Source: Lacibacter cauensis
GTDB lineage: Bacteria; Bacteroidota; Bacteroidia; Chitinophagales; Chitinophagaceae
Reading direction: 5' to 3'
NCBI RefSeq assembly: GCF_007830055.1
Contig: NZ_VLLE01000003.1
Coordinates: forward strand, 186,001-250,000
Length of the DNA stretch: 64,000 bases
Within the stretch, counting starts at the first letter, position 1, and each line of letters opens with the position of its first letter. The position numbers and the translations under genes were made by a program. Below the pieces are notes generated by a model. It was not told the DNA's origin. It did not search any database and saw only the letters and a list, made by a program, of their open reading frames with translations. Below are positions 28,106 to 36,646 of the stretch, in pieces.

Positions 28106-29233
28106 TTAACGAACTGTTCTTCCCTTCCACTCATAGTTACCAAACTTACCCAACCAGCCTGCAATAACCGTATACACAATATGAAAAGGTTGTGCCAATG
28201 GAAACCAGACCAACAGCTGTTGTTTTTGAAAGAAACGGGCAACCGGAAAAAGAAAAAACAGCTCAGCAATTGTTTTGATACCCAAGGCCAGTAACAGCAA
28301 TTGCAAATTGTTACTGATGAAGAAACAACTTATTGCAAGTACCAGTAACCATACATTGAGCAGGTACACCAACAACAGCACAACAAAGATGCGTTTGTCA
28401 TCGTACTTATCTGCTTTGCTGGCCCAGCGTATCCGCTGCCGGAAAAATGCTGCAACCGTTTCAACGGGCTCCGTCAGTACAATGCTATCTGCTGCTTTGC
28501 AGTAATGCACTTCGTTGGGATATTGGTTGTACAGTTTATGCATCAGCAGCATATCATCGCCACTGGCAATATGATCCACTCCTTTAAAACCATCTACTTT
28601 GTAAAAGGCTTCTTTGCTGTAACACAAATTAGCGCCATTGCACATGCTGTGAAAACCTGCACCAACCGAAGCAGCTGTAATTCCCTGCAGACTTAAAAAA
28701 TCCAGCGACTGAAATACTTTAATCGCTGAGCGTTCTTCTTTCATGGCAACCGGTGCTGCAATAAAAACAGTCGGCTTTTGCTGTATGATGAAGGCGAAAT
28801 TGTATAACCAGTTTTCAGGAACGATACAGTCTGCATCGGTGGTAACAATATAATCGCCTGTTGAAGCAACGATTCCAAGTTCAATCGCTTTCTTTTTATA
28901 CGAGTTGATTTTTTCGTTGAGCAATGTTTTCAGCTCCAACACTTTTACAAACGGAAACTGTTGTGCAGTAGCAACTGTTGCATCGGTGCTGAAATCATCC
29001 ATCACAATCACTTCAAATAGTTCGTTGGGATAGTTCAGCTGTGCAATGGATTGCAAACAGGCGTTGATATTTTGTTCTTCGTTACGTGCAGGAATGATGA
29101 TGCTGAAACGGGTTGACGGTTGAAATGTACGATTGACAGTAACTGTTTTTGTTTTACTCCACCAATAACGGTACAGTAACAGCAATACTGTATACGGTAG
29201 TAACAAACAACAAGTGAGCAACAGCCACAACAT
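28106..29233 (-). CDS. Membrane glycosyltransferase, family 2
   Basis: The 375-residue protein begins with a transmembrane helix, then a GT-A domain (FSIIIPARNEEQNINACLQS at about 43-62; DDFS and TDADC for nucleotide-sugar and metal binding; SGDD; QRIRW as the Q-x-x-R-W processive motif), followed by three or four transmembrane helices. Such enzymes extend or modify envelope polysaccharides or glycolipids using nucleotide sugars. It is 56 bases from the ABC permease stop. The acceptor and sugar are unknown. A TAAAGTTTA-like -7 element lies upstream on its strand near 29265. Confidence 0.85.
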   Translation of the reverse strand: MLWLLLTCCLLLPYTVLLLLYRYWWSKTKTVTVNRTFQPSTRFSIIIPARNEEQNINACLQSIAQLNYPNELFEVIVMDDFSTDATVATAQQFPFVKVLELKTLLNEKINSYKKKAIELGIVASTGDYIVTTDADCIVPENWLYNFAFIIQQKPTVFIAAPVAMKEERSAIKVFQSLDFLSLQGITAASVGAGFHSMCNGANLCYSKEAFYKVDGFKGVDHIASGDDMLLMHKLYNQYPNEVHYCKAADSIVLTEPVETVAAFFRQRIRWASKADKYDDKRIFVVLLLVYLLNVWLLVLAISCFFISNNLQLLLLALGIKTIAELFFLFPVARFFQKQQLLVWFPLAQPFHIVYTVIAGWLGKFGNYEWKGRTVR

Positions 29234-29342
29234 GCTGCAAAATAAGCAGCCATACCCGAACTGTAAACTTTATCTGCAAAGCCTGTTCTGTCAATAAAAA
29301 ATTAAAATGCAACCGAACTCTTTTTTTGCGCTTCAGGCCAAT

Positions 29343-29350
29343 TAGATTTG
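29343..29350 (+). promoter_or_regulatory. Bacteroidota -7 box (TAGATTTG) of the GH25 gene
   Basis: TAGATTTG fits TAnnTTTG exactly and ends 9 bases before ATG 29360. This implies a very short leader and favours that ATG over the TTG inside the box. A TTTG lies at 29325 but the 14-base spacing is short. Confidence 0.45.
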
Positions 29351-29359
29351 CAACCGTTT

Positions 29360-30130
29360 ATGGCCCGAAAGAAAAATAAATCGTTGCGCTACCTTCCCTG
29401 GATACTCATCTTTCTTGTGTTTTCCGCAGGTGTTTTTTTGTACGGTCGTAACTGGTGGCTGGAGCGCCAGGCTGGCATGATCCGTTACCAGGAGTTTGGC
29501 ATCGATATTCCTACAAAATACAATGTGCATGGTATTGATGTAAGCCGTTACCAGCAAACCATTAACTGGGAATCGGTGAAGGCCATGAATATAGCAGGTG
29601 TACAGATTGGTTTTGCTTTTATGAAAGCAACCGAAGGCATCAGTGGCAGCGATTCGCATTTTAAACGGAACTGGCGTAAAGCAAAAGAAGCAGGTGTAAC
29701 ACGTGGGGCCTATCATTTTTTTATTTCATCGAAAGACGGAACCAAACAGGCAGAAAATTTTATTAAAACGGTGAAGCTTGCCAAAGGCGATTTACCACCC
29801 GTGCTGGATGTAGAACAAACAAATGGCGTAAGTAAAACGCTATTGCAACAACGGGTAAAAGCTTTTTTATATGCAGCGGAGCTTGCCTATGGTGTAAAGC
29901 CGATTATTTATACCAATGCCGATTTTTATAAACGTTATCTCGATGATGCGTTTGATGAATACCCGTTATGGGTGGCGCATTATTTACGCCCACTTGCTCC
30001 ACGTATTGAACGTAACTGGCATTTCTGGCAGCACAGTGAAAGCGGCCGTGTAAATGGCATTGCAGGTAAAGTTGATTTTAATGTTTTCAATGGCGACAGT
30101 ACAGAATTTCAGCAACTGCTGTTGAAATAG
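29360..30130 (+). CDS. Glycoside hydrolase family 25 lysozyme-type muramidase
   Basis: The 256-residue protein has a short cytoplasmic N-terminus (MARKKNKSLR), one transmembrane or uncleaved signal helix (about 11-32) and a GH25 domain: HGIDVSRYQQTINW with the first Asp, FAFMKATEG, GAYHFF, PPVLDVEQT with the catalytic Asp/Glu pair, and WHFWQHSESG near the end. GH25 enzymes cut the beta-1,4 link between MurNAc and GlcNAc in peptidoglycan. Membrane anchoring suggests a role in cell-wall remodelling rather than secretion for attack. It stands alone, with its own promoter. Confidence 0.9.
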   Translation: MARKKNKSLRYLPWILIFLVFSAGVFLYGRNWWLERQAGMIRYQEFGIDIPTKYNVHGIDVSRYQQTINWESVKAMNIAGVQIGFAFMKATEGISGSDSHFKRNWRKAKEAGVTRGAYHFFISSKDGTKQAENFIKTVKLAKGDLPPVLDVEQTNGVSKTLLQQRVKAFLYAAELAYGVKPIIYTNADFYKRYLDDAFDEYPLWVAHYLRPLAPRIERNWHFWQHSESGRVNGIAGKVDFNVFNGDSTEFQQLLLK

Positions 30131-30133
30131 TAA

Positions 30134-30141
30134 TATTTTTG
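30134..30141 (+). promoter_or_regulatory. Possible -7 box (TATTTTTG)
   Basis: TATTTTTG fits TAnnTTTG and lies 49 bases upstream of ATG 30191, immediately after the GH25 stop. No clear -33 element was seen. Confidence 0.35.
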
Positions 30142-30190
30142 CCGCAGAACAGCGGTAACACAAACCGAATTTTTACAAAACAGATCACGT

Positions 30191-30652
30191 ATGAAAAAAC
30201 TTATCTTGACACTTTTCTTAGCAACAATTTTTTTAGCCGCTTCTGCACAAAACAGTACAGCAGAAGGTCCTGATTATAAAACAGCCATTGGTGCTAAACT
30301 CTGGACAGGGGGTGGTATATCCGTTAAAACATTTATTAAAGACAACAATGCGCTGGAGTTTATCGGTTACTTCGATCGATATGGTACACGCATTACCGGC
30401 TTGTACGAAATACATGGCAACCTTAGCTCAGAAGGTGCGTTGAAATGGTATGTGGGCCCCGGTGCGCATGTGGGCTTGTACAAAGGCATTACTGCTGTAG
30501 GTATTGACGGAGTAGTGGGGGTTGACTATAAGTTCACCAATATGCCGTTGAACCTGGCGCTCGACTGGCAACCCAGTTTTGAATTGGGCAGCGGTACCCG
30601 TAATGGCTTTAACGCCAACTGGGGTGGTTTCGCTATTCGCTTTACACTCTAA
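30191..30652 (+). CDS. Small outer-membrane beta-barrel-like protein
   Basis: The 153-residue protein has a signal peptide (MKKLILTLFLATIFLAASAQ) and then glycine- and aromatic-rich beta strands (YKTAIGAKLWTGGGISVKTF, ALKWYVGPGAHVGLYKG) ending in WGGFAIRFTL, a typical closing strand of a small barrel. The size fits an eight-stranded barrel. Similar proteins are frequent and uncharacterised in Bacteroidota. A terminator follows at 30671. Confidence 0.72.
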   Translation: MKKLILTLFLATIFLAASAQNSTAEGPDYKTAIGAKLWTGGGISVKTFIKDNNALEFIGYFDRYGTRITGLYEIHGNLSSEGALKWYVGPGAHVGLYKGITAVGIDGVVGVDYKFTNMPLNLALDWQPSFELGSGTRNGFNANWGGFAIRFTL

Positions 30653-30670
30653 GAAAACAATTTATACATT

Positions 30671-30704
30671 ATGCTGTTGTACAGTTTGTGCAACAGCATT
30701 TTTT
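30671..30704 (+). terminator. Rho-independent terminator
   Basis: ATGCTGTTG at 30671-30679 pairs with CAACAGCAT at 30691-30699, followed by a T-run to 30704. It ends the small barrel gene. Confidence 0.8.
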
Positions 30705-30736
30705 ATGTTCGTAACTTTCATTAAAATTTATACAAC

Positions 30737-30964
30737 ATGAGTGGCATGGAACCCGAAGCGCAGGATTTTCTGAAACGGATTGTACAAACCGTTTCGGTAG
30801 GCATGTTGTTCCTGCTGCTGCACATGACCTTTGGTTTATACCTCAACTGGGGCTTCTTTGAAGGATCGCCAACTATCGGCAATATTATTTACTACATTGT
30901 TTTTTTGACTTCGCTTGCCGGGTTAATTTATTTCTATTATCGTTTGTGGAAGGGGAAGTTGTAA
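30737..30964 (+). CDS. Small two-helix membrane protein
   Basis: A 75-residue ORF starts at ATG 30737, shortly after the preceding terminator. It has an amphipathic N-terminus (GMEPEAQDFLKRIVQ) and two transmembrane helices (about 20-38 and 48-66) ending in a basic tail (WKGKL). The gene type is familiar as a conserved short membrane protein of Chitinophagaceae-like genomes, without known function. It is convergent with the next gene. Confidence 0.65.
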   Translation: MSGMEPEAQDFLKRIVQTVSVGMLFLLLHMTFGLYLNWGFFEGSPTIGNIIYYIVFLTSLAGLIYFYYRLWKGKL

Positions 30965-31006
30965 AATGAGTCGGGACATTTTCAATGGCCTGTATCATTT
31001 CATATT

Positions 31007-31432
31007 TTAACTGCTGTGATCAGCAACAATCACCCATTTCCCTTTTATTTTTCTGAATAGCAACGTATAATGTCCACCCACATCACCTTCTTTGGGTCGG
31101 GCTAAATGCCATTGACCAATTACAAAATATGCATCTGCAGAAATACGCTTTAACTGAATAAAGGGAAAGGTAAGTGTGCCCATTGCATCACGGTTGGGAT
31201 AACCTTTTTTATAATTCTCCAGTGTGTTGTTATAGCCATAGGTGATACCGCTTTTGCCAATGAACATCAGCGAATCGTTGTTCCAGTAACCTTTCATAAA
31301 GTTTTCGATATCGCCTTTGTTCCAGTATTCGGTTTGTGCAGCTAAAATGGAACGTATCTGTTGTTCATCGTTTGTTTGCGCAAAAGAGGAGAACGAAAAC
31401 AGCAGTGCAGTAAGCAGGAGTAGTTGTTTCAT
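31007..31432 (-). CDS. Exported SnoaL/DUF4440-like (NTF2 fold) protein
   Basis: The start complementary to 31430-31432 gives a 141-residue protein with a clear signal peptide (MKQLLLLTALLFSFSSFAQ); the longer frame has no such feature. The mature part has NTF2-like features: IRSILAAQTEYWNKGDIENF helix, then strands DSLMFIG, ADAYFVIGQWHLARP, GHYTLLFRKIKGKWVIVADHSS. Such proteins are periplasmic here and of unknown ligand. The terminal HSS is a typical ending for the family. Confidence 0.78.
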   Translation of the reverse strand: MKQLLLLTALLFSFSSFAQTNDEQQIRSILAAQTEYWNKGDIENFMKGYWNNDSLMFIGKSGITYGYNNTLENYKKGYPNRDAMGTLTFPFIQLKRISADAYFVIGQWHLARPKEGDVGGHYTLLFRKIKGKWVIVADHSS

Positions 31433-31485
31433 ACCTGAATGTAATAAAAAAAGCGGCCACGAATTACACGCATCTTCAAGTAAAA

Positions 31486-31520
31486 TCAAAAAAAAGCCGT
31501 TTCAGTTTTGCTGAAACGGC
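31486..31520 (-). terminator. Rho-independent terminator of the - strand sugar oxidation operon
   Basis: GCCGTTTCAG at 31496-31505 pairs perfectly over 10 bp with CTGAAACGGC at 31511-31520, and the A-run at 31486-31495 is a T-run on the - strand. It lies 27 bases after the isomerase-like gene. Confidence 0.88.
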
Positions 31521-31547
31521 TCTAAACTATCAATAGAATAAGGTTGC

Positions 31548-32450
31548 TTATTTATTGCCCCACTTTTTCTTCTTCATGTAGGCAATGCTCTTTTTAATAC
31601 ATTCTTCTTCGGGCATGGTATAAGCTTCCTGCTCTACATAAGCATAACGCAAACCTGCTGTTTTCTTGTGCGCAAAAATGCTGGTAAAGTCAATAGTACC
31701 ATCGCCCACCTGTGTACTTTCTTTTTGACCCTTTGCGTTTACCGTTGCATCTTTTACATGCCACTGTGTAAAACGACCGGGATATTTTTTAAACCACTCT
31801 ACTGCATTTTCGTTCATAAACGAACTCCAGTATAAGTCCAGTTCAAAATCTACCAGCGAAGGATCTGTCTTATCCAATAAAGTTTGAATGAAGGTTGAAC
31901 CATCAGGCAATTTCTTAAATTCAAAATCGTGGTTGTGGTAAGCCAGTTTCATACCGGCTGCTTTTGTAAGTTCTGCAGCTTTATTCACTAGGTCAACCAG
32001 TTTTGGTAATGTATCAGCACCACGTTGATTCGGATCTAACCAGGGAATGGTAACGTATTTGCTGCCCATGATGTTGGCTGCCTCAATAGACTTTTGCCAA
32101 AAATCAAGTTTGCCTTCTGTTAACACAGGTCCAAAATTATAGTGACCGCTCGGTGAACTTAATTTCAAATCATCGAACATGGCTCTTAACTCTTTGGGCG
32201 GCTTGCCAAAGAATCCTTTTCCATCAAATCCGTATAACTCAATTTGCGAATAACCGGCTTTGGCCACGTATTGCAGTGTGGAAGCAAGGTTTTTAGCTAC
32301 ATCATTACGAACAGTGTACAGCTGAATACCATATTGCAGCTTGCGTGCTTCCGCATCATCTGCAAAAGAGAATAAAGGCAAACCTGCCAACGATAAACCG
32401 GCTGTTGCGGCTGCCGATGTTTTTAAAAATGATCTGCGGTTGTAACTCAT
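31548..32450 (-). CDS. Tat-exported TIM-barrel sugar isomerase/epimerase-family protein
   Basis: The start complementary to 32448-32450 gives 300 residues with a twin-arginine signal (YNRRSFLKTSAAATAGLSLAG); the longer frame puts 13 residues before it. The mature part is an AP-endonuclease-2/xylose-isomerase-like TIM barrel: QYGIQLYTVR, YSQIELYGFDG, KLAYHNHDFEF (metal-site His and Glu region), DFELDLYW, FTQWHVKD and DGTIDF. In 3-keto-glycoside pathways this fold supplies 1,2-lyases and hydratases; placement with GMC dehydrogenases supports that. It has its own promoter and a strong terminator. The exact reaction is inference. Confidence 0.85.
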   Translation of the reverse strand: MSYNRRSFLKTSAAATAGLSLAGLPLFSFADDAEARKLQYGIQLYTVRNDVAKNLASTLQYVAKAGYSQIELYGFDGKGFFGKPPKELRAMFDDLKLSSPSGHYNFGPVLTEGKLDFWQKSIEAANIMGSKYVTIPWLDPNQRGADTLPKLVDLVNKAAELTKAAGMKLAYHNHDFEFKKLPDGSTFIQTLLDKTDPSLVDFELDLYWSSFMNENAVEWFKKYPGRFTQWHVKDATVNAKGQKESTQVGDGTIDFTSIFAHKKTAGLRYAYVEQEAYTMPEEECIKKSIAYMKKKKWGNK

Positions 32451-32488
32451 ACGAATCAATCGTTTTTTTATGCAGCGTAAACACTGCA

Positions 32489-32518
32489 AAAATTTATTAT
32501 AAATTTTAGCGAAACAAA
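32489..32518 (-). promoter_or_regulatory. Promoter of the Tat isomerase-like gene (TTTG-N18-TAAATTTT)
   Basis: On the - strand TTTG (complement of 32515-32518) is followed by 18 bases and TAAATTTT (complement of 32489-32496), about 38 bases from the start. It lies in the gap after the dehydrogenase small-subunit gene, so the isomerase can be made separately. Confidence 0.45.
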
Positions 32519-32522
32519 TTGC

Positions 32523-33161
32523 TTACTCAGCCCATGCTTTATCGCCTTTGTTATAAGCGAAAGCACCATCGTATTTACCGGGCACAGGTACATGGCGTAA
32601 TGTTTCGGTCATGCCTGTTTTTGAAGTAAAGAAGCCGAGCAGTGTTAACTGCTTCATCATTGTATAATAATGGCTGGGCGATCCTTCAAACTCAGTTTGA
32701 TCTTTCCATGCCAATGCTTCATTTTTCTTCTTGTGTTCTTCACGCAATGGCTTATCGGCTTCATCACGTTTCTGGTTAAACTCCTTCGCTTCTTTTTCAA
32801 GACTGACTAAAAGGGCTTTGCGTTGCTCCGGTGTACAATCCATAAAACCTTTGCTGTGCATTTTTTTGCAGGCTTCATCCAGTTCGCCAATGCCGCTTAC
32901 AAAAGCATCTTGTTGTTTTTGTGTGTAACAGTCGGTTACCATTACTTTCATAAACTCGCCCACCTTTGCTGCTTTTGCACCAGGGGTAGAGGTAGCAGGA
33001 ATAATGGTTTCCGCCACTTCATCAAGCAACGAAATATTTGCTGCGGTAAAACCTGCATCGGCTTTAGCGCCGGTTTTACAACCGGTTAAAAATAATTCGC
33101 CACCAATTACAGCACCACCTGTAAGCAGTGCAATTTGTTTTAAAAGATCACGACGATTCAT
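32523..33161 (-). CDS. Sugar dehydrogenase small subunit (gluconate 2-dehydrogenase subunit 3 family), Tat lipoprotein
   Basis: The 212-residue protein has a twin-arginine signal (MNRRDLLKQIALLTGG) that ends in a lipobox (FLTGC), so it is probably a Tat-exported lipoprotein. The mature part matches gluconate 2-dehydrogenase subunit 3: LLDEVAETIIPATSTPGAKAAKVGEFM, a helical middle, and YYTMMKQLTLLGFFTSKTG. In related sugar dehydrogenases this subunit carries the signal-less flavin subunit through Tat and holds it at the membrane. It is 36 bases downstream of one GMC gene and follows two of them, so it may serve both. Confidence 0.88.
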   Translation of the reverse strand: MNRRDLLKQIALLTGGAVIGGELFLTGCKTGAKADAGFTAANISLLDEVAETIIPATSTPGAKAAKVGEFMKVMVTDCYTQKQQDAFVSGIGELDEACKKMHSKGFMDCTPEQRKALLVSLEKEAKEFNQKRDEADKPLREEHKKKNEALAWKDQTEFEGSPSHYYTMMKQLTLLGFFTSKTGMTETLRHVPVPGKYDGAFAYNKGDKAWAE

Positions 33162-33197
33162 ATAAAAAGTTGTTTAAAAAGTGATTGATTATAGTAG

Positions 33198-34880
33198 TTA
33201 TAAGTTGCCTTTTTTTAATTCGTTCACAGCAAAATCGGCAGCACGTGCCGTTAATGCCATGTAGGTTAATGATGGATTAACGCAGGACGAGCTGGTCATG
33301 CATGCACCATCGGTAACAAATACATTTGGCGCATCCCATACCTGATTGTTGCCGTTGAGTACCGATGTTTTCGGATCACGACCCATGCGTGCAGTACCCA
33401 TTTCATGAATACCATGGCCCATGGCATGTCCTGAATCGTACGTAGAAATATTCTTTACACCTGCTGCTTCAAACATGGCCTGCAGATCTTCTTTAATATC
33501 CTTGCGCATGTTCAGTTCGTTCTCCTTCATTTCGGCATCCATTTTTAAAACAGGCAAGCCCCATTTATCTTTTACTTCAGGATCCAATGAAATTTTGTTT
33601 TCGTGATAAGGAAGTATTTCACCAAAACCAGTTGCACCAATGCGCCAACCGCCGGGTTCTGTGAGTGCTTCTTTCAGTTCGCTGCCAATGCTCAGCTCTG
33701 CAACCACTCTTCCCCAACCTTGCCGGCTTGCACTTCCCTGGTAACCATACCCACGTAAAAAATTTCGTTTTTTATCGCCGGGTAAATTAGCAAAACGGGT
33801 AATGTAAAAACCTGCGGGGCGACGACCGTATTCGGTTACGTTTTCATAACCATCTATTTCGCCGCTTACTCCAAGGTTGTAATGATGATCCATTACATTA
33901 TGTCCTAACTCGCCACTGCTGCTGCCTAAACCGCCGGGCCATATATCGGTAGCTGAATTAAACAACAACCAGGTAGAGTTTAATGCCGATGCACAAACGA
34001 AAACAATCTTTGCTTTAAACTCATAGGTTTTGTTATCCATGGTATCAAGCACTTCAACACCCGTTGCTTTTTTCTTGTCTTTATCGTACAGAATTTTTGT
34101 AACGATGGATAAAGGCCGGACTGTTAAGTTGTTTGTTTTTACTGCAGCTGGTAAGGTAGATGATTGTGTGCTGAAGTAACCACCAAACGGACAGCCCTCC
34201 CAGCAGCGGTTACGAAACTGGCAACCGGGACGTTGATCGTGCGGTACTGTTATGTTCGCTACACGGCTGTTGATGAGATGGCGCTCGCCTTTATAAAAGG
34301 CTTTGATCTTTGCAGCCACATCTTTCTCTACAATATTCAACGGAACAGGCGGAAGAAATTGTCCATCGGGTAAATGCGGCAATCCTTCGAGCGAACCGCT
34401 GATGCCTGCAAAACGTTCAACATGATCGTACCACGGAGCAAGGTCTTTATAGCGGATGGGCCAATCAACACCAAAACCATCTTTTGCATTGGCTTCAAAA
34501 TCCAGTTCGCTCCAGCGGTAACTGTGGCGGCCCCATAACACCGAGCGGCCACCCATACGGTAACTGCGCCACCAGGTAAATGGTTTTACTTCAGTATACG
34601 GCGAATCTTTTTCATTGGCCCATGCATCCATTACACGTTCGTTGGCTGCCCAACCTCTGTGTATCACCGGGTAATCTTCTTTCTGTTGTTGTGTGGTTTT
34701 TCCTCTGTGCTCAAACTCCCACGGCATTTTGGTTGCAGTCTTGTAATCGGCAATGTGTTTATGCTCTGCACCACGCTCCAGCATCAGCACCTTCAAACCT
34801 TTTTCGCAAAGTTCTTTCGCTGCCCAGCCGCCGCTGATACCCGACCCGATTACAATTGCATCAAATGTATTATCTGCCAT
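33198..34880 (-). CDS. GMC-family FAD/Fe-S sugar dehydrogenase (glucoside 3-dehydrogenase type)
   Basis: The 560-residue flavoprotein opens with the FAD-binding GSGISGG motif (12-18) and has the GMC catalytic pair His492 (GIHEMGTARMG) and Asn535 (VNPSLTYMAL). Cys220, Cys226 and Cys230 form C-x5-C-x3-C, the spacing of the 3Fe-4S ligands in FAD glucose and glucoside dehydrogenases, so it should pass electrons on rather than use oxygen. It has no signal; the Tat small subunit next door is the expected carrier. Such enzymes oxidise the C3 hydroxyl of glucosides. It is a close tandem copy of the next gene (9-base gap). Confidence 0.88.
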   Translation of the reverse strand: MADNTFDAIVIGSGISGGWAAKELCEKGLKVLMLERGAEHKHIADYKTATKMPWEFEHRGKTTQQQKEDYPVIHRGWAANERVMDAWANEKDSPYTEVKPFTWWRSYRMGGRSVLWGRHSYRWSELDFEANAKDGFGVDWPIRYKDLAPWYDHVERFAGISGSLEGLPHLPDGQFLPPVPLNIVEKDVAAKIKAFYKGERHLINSRVANITVPHDQRPGCQFRNRCWEGCPFGGYFSTQSSTLPAAVKTNNLTVRPLSIVTKILYDKDKKKATGVEVLDTMDNKTYEFKAKIVFVCASALNSTWLLFNSATDIWPGGLGSSSGELGHNVMDHHYNLGVSGEIDGYENVTEYGRRPAGFYITRFANLPGDKKRNFLRGYGYQGSASRQGWGRVVAELSIGSELKEALTEPGGWRIGATGFGEILPYHENKISLDPEVKDKWGLPVLKMDAEMKENELNMRKDIKEDLQAMFEAAGVKNISTYDSGHAMGHGIHEMGTARMGRDPKTSVLNGNNQVWDAPNVFVTDGACMTSSSCVNPSLTYMALTARAADFAVNELKKGNL

Positions 34881-34889
34881 GATGAATTT

Positions 34890-36575
34890 TTAGAGGTTAC
34901 CTTTCTTTAATTCTTTCACAGCAAAATCAGCAGCACGTGCTGTTAATGCCATATACGTTAAAGATGGGTTTACGCAAGAAGCTGATGTCATACATGCACC
35001 ATCGGTAACAAACACGTTGGGCGCATCCCATACCTGGTTGTTGCCGTTGAGTACAGACGATTTCGGATCACGACCCATGCGTGCAGTACCCATTTCATGA
35101 ATACCCATGCCCGGTGCATAACCTGCATCGTATGTTTTTACATCTTTAACGCCGGCTGCCTCCAGCATTTCTTTTGCGTCGTTCATCATATCAATACGCA
35201 TCTTCTTCTCGTTCTCTTTAATTTCTACATCCATTTTCAAAACAGGTAAGCCCCATTTGTCTTTTACTGTTTTGTCGAGAGAGATTTTATTTTCGTGGTA
35301 AGGAAGCATTTCGCCAAAGGCTGTAATACCAATACCCCAATCGTCGGCCGGTACGCTTAATGCATCTTTCAGTTCTGCACCAATGCTGAATTCTGCCACT
35401 TCAATTCCACGGCCACGGCTTGCAGCACCCTGGTAACCGAAGCCACGCAGGTAATCACGCTTATCATCATAAATATTACGGAAGCGGGGAATGTAAATAC
35501 CGGTTGGTCTGCGGCCATATAAATATTTATCGCTGAAACCTTCTACTTTACCATTTGCACCGCAACGGAAATGATGGTCCATCACGTTATGACCCAACTC
35601 GCCGCTGCTGCTGCCTAAACCACCTTCCCACACATCGGTAGCAGAGTTCATTAACACCCATGTTGAGTTAAAAGCCGATGCACAAACGAATACAATCTTG
35701 GCTTTGTACTCGTATGTTTTATTGGTTTCTGCATCGAGTATTTCAACACCTGTTGCACGCTTTTTATCCTTATCGTATAAAATTTTTGTAACAATCGAGA
35801 AAGGACGCAGTGTTAAATTACCTGTTGCCATGGCTGCAGGTAAGGTTGCAGATTGTGTGCTGAAGTAACCACCAAACGGACAACCTCTCCAGCAACGGTT
35901 ACGGTACTGGCAGTTGGTTCTGTTGTTATGTGGTTGTGTAAGGTTGGCACTGCGACCAATGATCATGTGCCTGCTGCCTTTATAATGATCGAGCAAACGT
36001 TGTTTTACTTCTTTCTCTACACAGTTCAGTTCCATGCCCGGCATAAAATCGCCATCGGGCAATACTTCCAAACCATCTTTCGTTCCCTGGATGCCTGCAA
36101 AACGTTCCGCATAACTGTACCATGGTGCAATATCATCGTAACGGATAGGCCAGTCTACACCAATACCTTCTTTTGTATTGGCTTCAAAATCCCATTTGTT
36201 GAAACGATAGCTCTGGCGACCCCACATCAATGAACGACCGCCTACATGATAACCACGATACCAATCGAAACGCTTTTCTTCTGTGTAAGGACATTCTTTA
36301 TCCTTTACCCAATAATCAAGAACAGTTTCATTGAGGGGATAGTCACGTTTTAATACGGGGTAATCAGCAATCATTTGCTGTGTTGGTCTTGCACCACGAT
36401 GCGGGAACTCCCAGGAATCTTTGGTAGCGTTTACGTAATCTTTGATGTGTTCAATATTACGACCACGCTCCAGCATGATTGTTTTAAGACCTTTTTCGGT
36501 TAATTCCTTGGCGGCCCAACCACCACTGATACCCGAGCCAATCACAATGGCATCGTAGACATTATTTTCAGGCAT
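34890..36575 (-). CDS. GMC-family FAD/Fe-S sugar dehydrogenase, tandem paralogue
   Basis: The 561-residue protein resembles its neighbour throughout, including an identical ending (LTARAADFAV.ELKKGNL). FAD motif GSGISGG is at 13-19, Fe-S type cysteines at 222, 228 and 232, and the catalytic pair at His493 and Asn536. Substrate-side segments differ (for example RGYHVGGRSLMWGRQSYR against RSYRMGGRSVLWGRHSYR), suggesting related but distinct glycosides. No signal peptide is present. A perfect FNR-type palindrome lies 48 bases upstream, so this gene may have its own oxygen- or redox-responsive promoter. Confidence 0.88.
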   Translation of the reverse strand: MPENNVYDAIVIGSGISGGWAAKELTEKGLKTIMLERGRNIEHIKDYVNATKDSWEFPHRGARPTQQMIADYPVLKRDYPLNETVLDYWVKDKECPYTEEKRFDWYRGYHVGGRSLMWGRQSYRFNKWDFEANTKEGIGVDWPIRYDDIAPWYSYAERFAGIQGTKDGLEVLPDGDFMPGMELNCVEKEVKQRLLDHYKGSRHMIIGRSANLTQPHNNRTNCQYRNRCWRGCPFGGYFSTQSATLPAAMATGNLTLRPFSIVTKILYDKDKKRATGVEILDAETNKTYEYKAKIVFVCASAFNSTWVLMNSATDVWEGGLGSSSGELGHNVMDHHFRCGANGKVEGFSDKYLYGRRPTGIYIPRFRNIYDDKRDYLRGFGYQGAASRGRGIEVAEFSIGAELKDALSVPADDWGIGITAFGEMLPYHENKISLDKTVKDKWGLPVLKMDVEIKENEKKMRIDMMNDAKEMLEAAGVKDVKTYDAGYAPGMGIHEMGTARMGRDPKSSVLNGNNQVWDAPNVFVTDGACMTSASCVNPSLTYMALTARAADFAVKELKKGNL

Positions 36576-36622
36576 ATGACAAGTTTAGAATTTTAAATGT
36601 ATTTGGTTTGATTGTTTGCTGG

Positions 36623-36638
36623 TTTGATAATTATCAAA
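36623..36638. promoter_or_regulatory. CRP/FNR-family binding site (perfect 16-bp palindrome)
   Basis: TTTGATAATTATCAAA is a perfect palindrome containing TTGAT-N4-ATCAA, the FNR consensus. It is in the 71-base gap, 48 bases before the second GMC gene on the - strand. No T-run follows, so it does not look like a terminator. Confidence 0.5.
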
Positions 36639-36646
36639 TAATGCTG

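Noticed and set aside
35988-36006. GCAAACGTTGTT in the second GMC gene as an operator
   Set aside because: Only the left half matches the palindrome and the site is deep within coding sequence, far from a start.
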